Below are positions 15,337-17,999 of a stretch of 17,999 bases of DNA, piece after piece. Every line of letters starts with the position of its first letter. The stretch's first letter is position 1. Both the position numbers and the translations under genes were made by a program. The stretch lies in the NCBI GenBank assembly GCA_001824635.1, contig MHYB01000115.1, positions 4,711 to 22,709 of the forward strand. The letters run 5' to 3'. Source of the stretch: Planctomycetes bacterium GWF2_50_10 (GTDB lineage: Bacteria > Planctomycetota > Phycisphaerae > Sedimentisphaerales > GWF2-50-10). A model generated the notes under the pieces. The model was not told where the DNA came from and searched no databases. It saw only the letters and a program-made list of their open reading frames with translations.

Positions 15337-16656
15337 GTGTCAAAAATCAGTCAGTTAATTACTGCCGCAGATGGCTCTCCAATTGATGGTCAGGCTTGTT
15401 CCGTTAAGTCTGAACCGCAACTGTCTCCGCCAGCAGTTAAGCGGAATATGATAGTACTGATCTTGCTTAGTGCAACGTACAATACGGGCTGGACAGATCT
15501 TCAACTTGCGATGCAGCCATTTCTTGTGTTTCTTGGCGCCTCAAATACCATGATAGGAATTATCACAGGCGCACCTTTCATGGCACTGATCGGTGTAATA
15601 ATTTCACCCTGGATAACCAGGTATTTCAGGACAAAGAAGAAATATCTCTTTTTTGTCAATGTCCCGTATCTTGGGATGGCGTTATTAATAGGTGTAGCTG
15701 CTATATTGGCCCAGAGCATGGAGATTTCAAATTCGTATTTGTTAATGTGCGTATTTTTCCTGATGCTGGCTCACTGCTTTTTTTCTGGCTTCGTGAGCCT
15801 GCCTTGTCAGGAGTATATGGCTGCCTGCATTCCTATGAGTCATCGAGGAAGATTGACCGGCTACTCTCTGAGTATCGGCGGAGTGGCGTCGATAGGGGCA
15901 GCGGCTTTAGGTGGATGGATACTTGCACATGTATCAAAGCCGGCAGCATTTGGATATGTGATCGTGTTGGGATGGATTATTATGCAGGGCGGTTATTTTG
16001 CCGCGCTGTTTGCAAAAGAGCTTCCGACGCCGGTGGAAAAATCGCCTCCGCCATGGTCTGCAAAGATGCTAAAAATAGCGTGGCAGGACAAATCCTATAT
16101 GCGATTTATTCTTATGTTTTTCGTGTACACCACACTTGTTACGCAAACATTTATATTTGTCAATATTTATGGCTTTAGCGGCCTCAAGATGGCGGCAGCT
16201 ACGGCCGCGATAATGGCGATTATAAACCAGGTTGCCAGAATTGCCCTCAGTATTCCGCTTGGCCAAATATCTGACAAGTTTGGGCCTAAACGAGTGCTGC
16301 CGTATTCCTTTATTCTTGCGGCAATTGCTCTGTTCATTCCTATTCTTATGCCCAATCAATATGGTATTTATATTAGTATTGCCATATCTGCGGTTTTTGG
16401 CGCTTTGATATGTTCGGCACAGACCGCGCTGTTGCTTGGGATTCCATCGCCGGAAAATAGGGCGGGATATTACAGCTTGCAATTGCTTGCGCAAAATGCG
16501 TCGCTGGCCCTGGGACCCATCATGATGGGATTCTTGTGTGATTATTTATCTTACAGCATAGTATTTATAGTAACGGGTATCATCGCGGTAGTAATGATTC
16601 CATTGTGCTTTTATATGTTAAGAACGTTGCCTGACGAAGCAAACTCATACTCATAA
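15337..16656 (+). CDS. MFS transporter, probable sugar or oligosaccharide carrier
   Basis: 439 residues beginning with GTG. A polar N-terminal stretch of about 37 residues is followed by about 12 hydrophobic segments, split by a central loop near 225-250 (LPTPVEKSPPPWSAK). The second half carries the MFS motif A, GQISDKFGPKRV, at 309-320; the first half has the related SHRGRLTGYS at 168-176. Family length and layout are normal for a major facilitator permease in the inner membrane, using a proton or sodium gradient. Position between a sugar isomerase-like gene and a GH36 alpha-galactosidase suggests import of galactose-containing oligosaccharides or released sugars. Substrate cannot be told from sequence. 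It lies 61 bp after the isomerase-like gene and 23 bp before the next one, so cotranscription is likely. Confidence 0.9.
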   Translation: MSKISQLITAADGSPIDGQACSVKSEPQLSPPAVKRNMIVLILLSATYNTGWTDLQLAMQPFLVFLGASNTMIGIITGAPFMALIGVIISPWITRYFRTKKKYLFFVNVPYLGMALLIGVAAILAQSMEISNSYLLMCVFFLMLAHCFFSGFVSLPCQEYMAACIPMSHRGRLTGYSLSIGGVASIGAAALGGWILAHVSKPAAFGYVIVLGWIIMQGGYFAALFAKELPTPVEKSPPPWSAKMLKIAWQDKSYMRFILMFFVYTTLVTQTFIFVNIYGFSGLKMAAATAAIMAIINQVARIALSIPLGQISDKFGPKRVLPYSFILAAIALFIPILMPNQYGIYISIAISAVFGALICSAQTALLLGIPSPENRAGYYSLQLLAQNASLALGPIMMGFLCDYLSYSIVFIVTGIIAVVMIPLCFYMLRTLPDEANSYS

Positions 16657-16679
16657 AAACTGATAAGGGAAATTAGTCC

Positions 16680-17999
16680 ATGAGCAGTGCTTTGATAGCC
16701 GTTAACTTAGAAGAATGTTTCGTAAAAACGTTTTTATTGGATCTGCCGACAACGGCAACTTTTGTATATAAAAGTTACAACAACTGTTTGCAGGCGGATT
16801 TTGGCCCCTGTATTTATAAATACGATGCATTTGAGATGGCATGGACATCACAGGATGTGGTTGTCGTGGGAGATATCGCTTCCAAGCGATATGTCTTGTT
16901 TGGCGCGGTAACTGCATTTCGCTCCTTTACCCACTTTATAGTGCATAAGGAACAAAGCCGTCTGGCATCTGTGAATACCTATCAGCCGGCGATCAAACGC
17001 GGCGAAGTTCCTGAGGAAATTGTTGTCTTGAACGGCAACGATTGGCGTGAACTTCTGATCGAGTATGCTCAAATAGCGGCAAAACGTATGGGTGCCAGAG
17101 TTGGGGATACCGCGCTGAATTGCATAGGCTACTGCAGTTGGTACTATTATTATCATAAGGTGACCCAGCGTCAATTTATTGAATCAGTTGAGGCAATGGC
17201 GTCAAAACGGACGTTTTTCCCTGCTCAATATGCGCAGATCGATGACGGTTATCAGATCAGTCATGGCGACTGGCTCGAACAGAACGAGGATTGGCCGACG
17301 CCATTAAAAGATACAGTCAAAACAATAAATGATCTCGGCATGCAGGCTGGTATATGGACAATGCCTTTTCTTGCCAGCAAGGCTAGTAATGTTTTTAAAA
17401 GCCATCCTGATTGGTTCGTCCGTGATCGGCATGGTAAGCCGTGGTACATTAACGGCTGGTCGCCTGCGCCTAACCACGAATGGGCGTGTCTGGATGTCAG
17501 CCGTTCGGATGTTCAGAGGCATTTGCTCAGCATTTATGAAACTCTATATGACTGGGGTTTCAGATATTTCAAATTCGACGGCGGCGGATTTTCTGCCCCA
17601 CAGGGGATCAGGTTCGATGCAGATGCGACTGGCGTTAGCTGCCTTCGAGATGGTTTCAAAATAATACGCAAAGCTGTCAAAGAATCGCTGATGCTCGGCT
17701 GTGGAATGCCATTTTTGGCTTCACTCGGCCTTGTAGATAATAATCGAGTTTCTATGGATACCGGCAAGACATGGGTGGCATATGGATTGCCTACTGTTGC
17801 CGGTCAGGCGATAGATCGATCCCAACCTTGCACTCCTTCCGTTCCGTCATTGAAGAATGCCTTGCATGGAACGTTATGCCGGTGGTGGCAGTATGACCGC
17901 TGGTTTAGGGCAGACCCGGACGTTGTGATGGCCAGAGATGAAAATACCGAGCTGACACTTGGGGAGGCCAGATTGAGCGTGCTTTCAGCTATTGTTACG
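16680..17999 (+). CDS. GH36 alpha-galactosidase, 3' end cut by window
   Basis: An open frame from ATG 16680 runs 440 codons to the window end without a stop; AAGGGA about 10 bases upstream serves as ribosome site. Residues 1 to about 145 form a short beta-domain. The catalytic barrel then shows GH36 hallmarks: IGYCSWYYYYHK at 149-160, QIDDGYQ at 186-192, IWTMPF, and YFKFDGGG with nucleophile Asp300. Acid/base Asp360 sits in RVSMDTGKTW, which matches the GH36 RxxxDxGxxW-type motif, followed by RADPDVVMARD. The enzyme removes terminal alpha-linked galactose (raffinose, melibiose, galactomannan side chains) with retention. No signal peptide is seen, so it is cytoplasmic. The short N-terminal domain resembles the smaller Thermotoga-type GH36 enzymes or raffinose-synthase-like relatives. 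Together with GH42 it indicates that both alpha- and beta-galactosides are processed. Confidence 0.88.
   Translation, partial: MSSALIAVNLEECFVKTFLLDLPTTATFVYKSYNNCLQADFGPCIYKYDAFEMAWTSQDVVVVGDIASKRYVLFGAVTAFRSFTHFIVHKEQSRLASVNTYQPAIKRGEVPEEIVVLNGNDWRELLIEYAQIAAKRMGARVGDTALNCIGYCSWYYYYHKVTQRQFIESVEAMASKRTFFPAQYAQIDDGYQISHGDWLEQNEDWPTPLKDTVKTINDLGMQAGIWTMPFLASKASNVFKSHPDWFVRDRHGKPWYINGWSPAPNHEWACLDVSRSDVQRHLLSIYETLYDWGFRYFKFDGGGFSAPQGIRFDADATGVSCLRDGFKIIRKAVKESLMLGCGMPFLASLGLVDNNRVSMDTGKTWVAYGLPTVAGQAIDRSQPCTPSVPSLKNALHGTLCRWWQYDRWFRADPDVVMARDENTELTLGEARLSVLSAIVT

Noticed and set aside
1..17999. tRNA, rRNA, CRISPR array, insertion sequence or attachment site
   Set aside because: No direct-repeat array, terminal inverted repeats, transposase-like protein or cloverleaf-like sequence was seen in the short gaps between genes.

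Overview
The window reads as a saccharolytic gene cluster from a planctomycete, most likely of the Phycisphaerae / Sedimentisphaerales type. This placement is an inference from a combination of traits: short dockerin-like EF-hand tails on secreted proteins, a PEP-CTERM (exosortase) tail, a planctomycete-style pseudopilin with a degenerate C-terminal H-x9-DG motif, and a dense run of glycoside hydrolase genes with moderate GC. Every supported gene is on the + strand. No RNA gene, insertion sequence, CRISPR array or transcriptional regulator was seen, and no gap between genes exceeds about 140 bp.

Layout. (1) Positions 1-1867 carry surface proteins: the tail of a gene ending in a dockerin-like loop, then two tandem paralogs of an unrecognised secreted domain, one ending in a dockerin-like loop and the other in a PEP-CTERM tail. 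A perfect 16-bp hairpin at 1878-1917 closes this block. (2) Positions 1944-3509 hold a type IV pilin-like pseudopilin followed 3 bp later by an SGNH/GDSL esterase with a lipoprotein-like signal. (3) Positions 3620-14123 hold four large carbohydrate enzymes: a secreted GH42-like protein, a cytoplasmic protein of probable (alpha/alpha)6 fold, a cytoplasmic canonical GH42 beta-galactosidase, and a second secreted GH42-like protein, a paralog of the first that also has a beta-domain and a dockerin-like tail. (4) Positions 14172-17999 hold a class I mannose-6-phosphate-isomerase-like protein, an MFS transporter, and a GH36 alpha-galactosidase that runs off the window end.

Working model (inference). 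Surface or periplasmic proteins bind and process a galactose-containing glycan, possibly after deacylation by the SGNH esterase. Oligosaccharides enter through the MFS carrier. Cytoplasmic GH42, GH36 and the (alpha/alpha)6 protein release monosaccharides, and the isomerase-like protein acts on a sugar or sugar phosphate. Tight spacing, including a 1-base TGATG overlap at 10867-10871, supports one or a few polycistronic transcripts from 1944 or 3620 onward.

Most notable points: two paralog pairs that differ mainly in their C-terminal sorting modules; a Gln where a GH42-like acid/base Glu would be expected, in both secreted GH-like proteins; an isomerase-like protein that keeps its metal ligands but has Gln at the usual catalytic Arg; and a GH42 with three of the four usual zinc-site cysteines.
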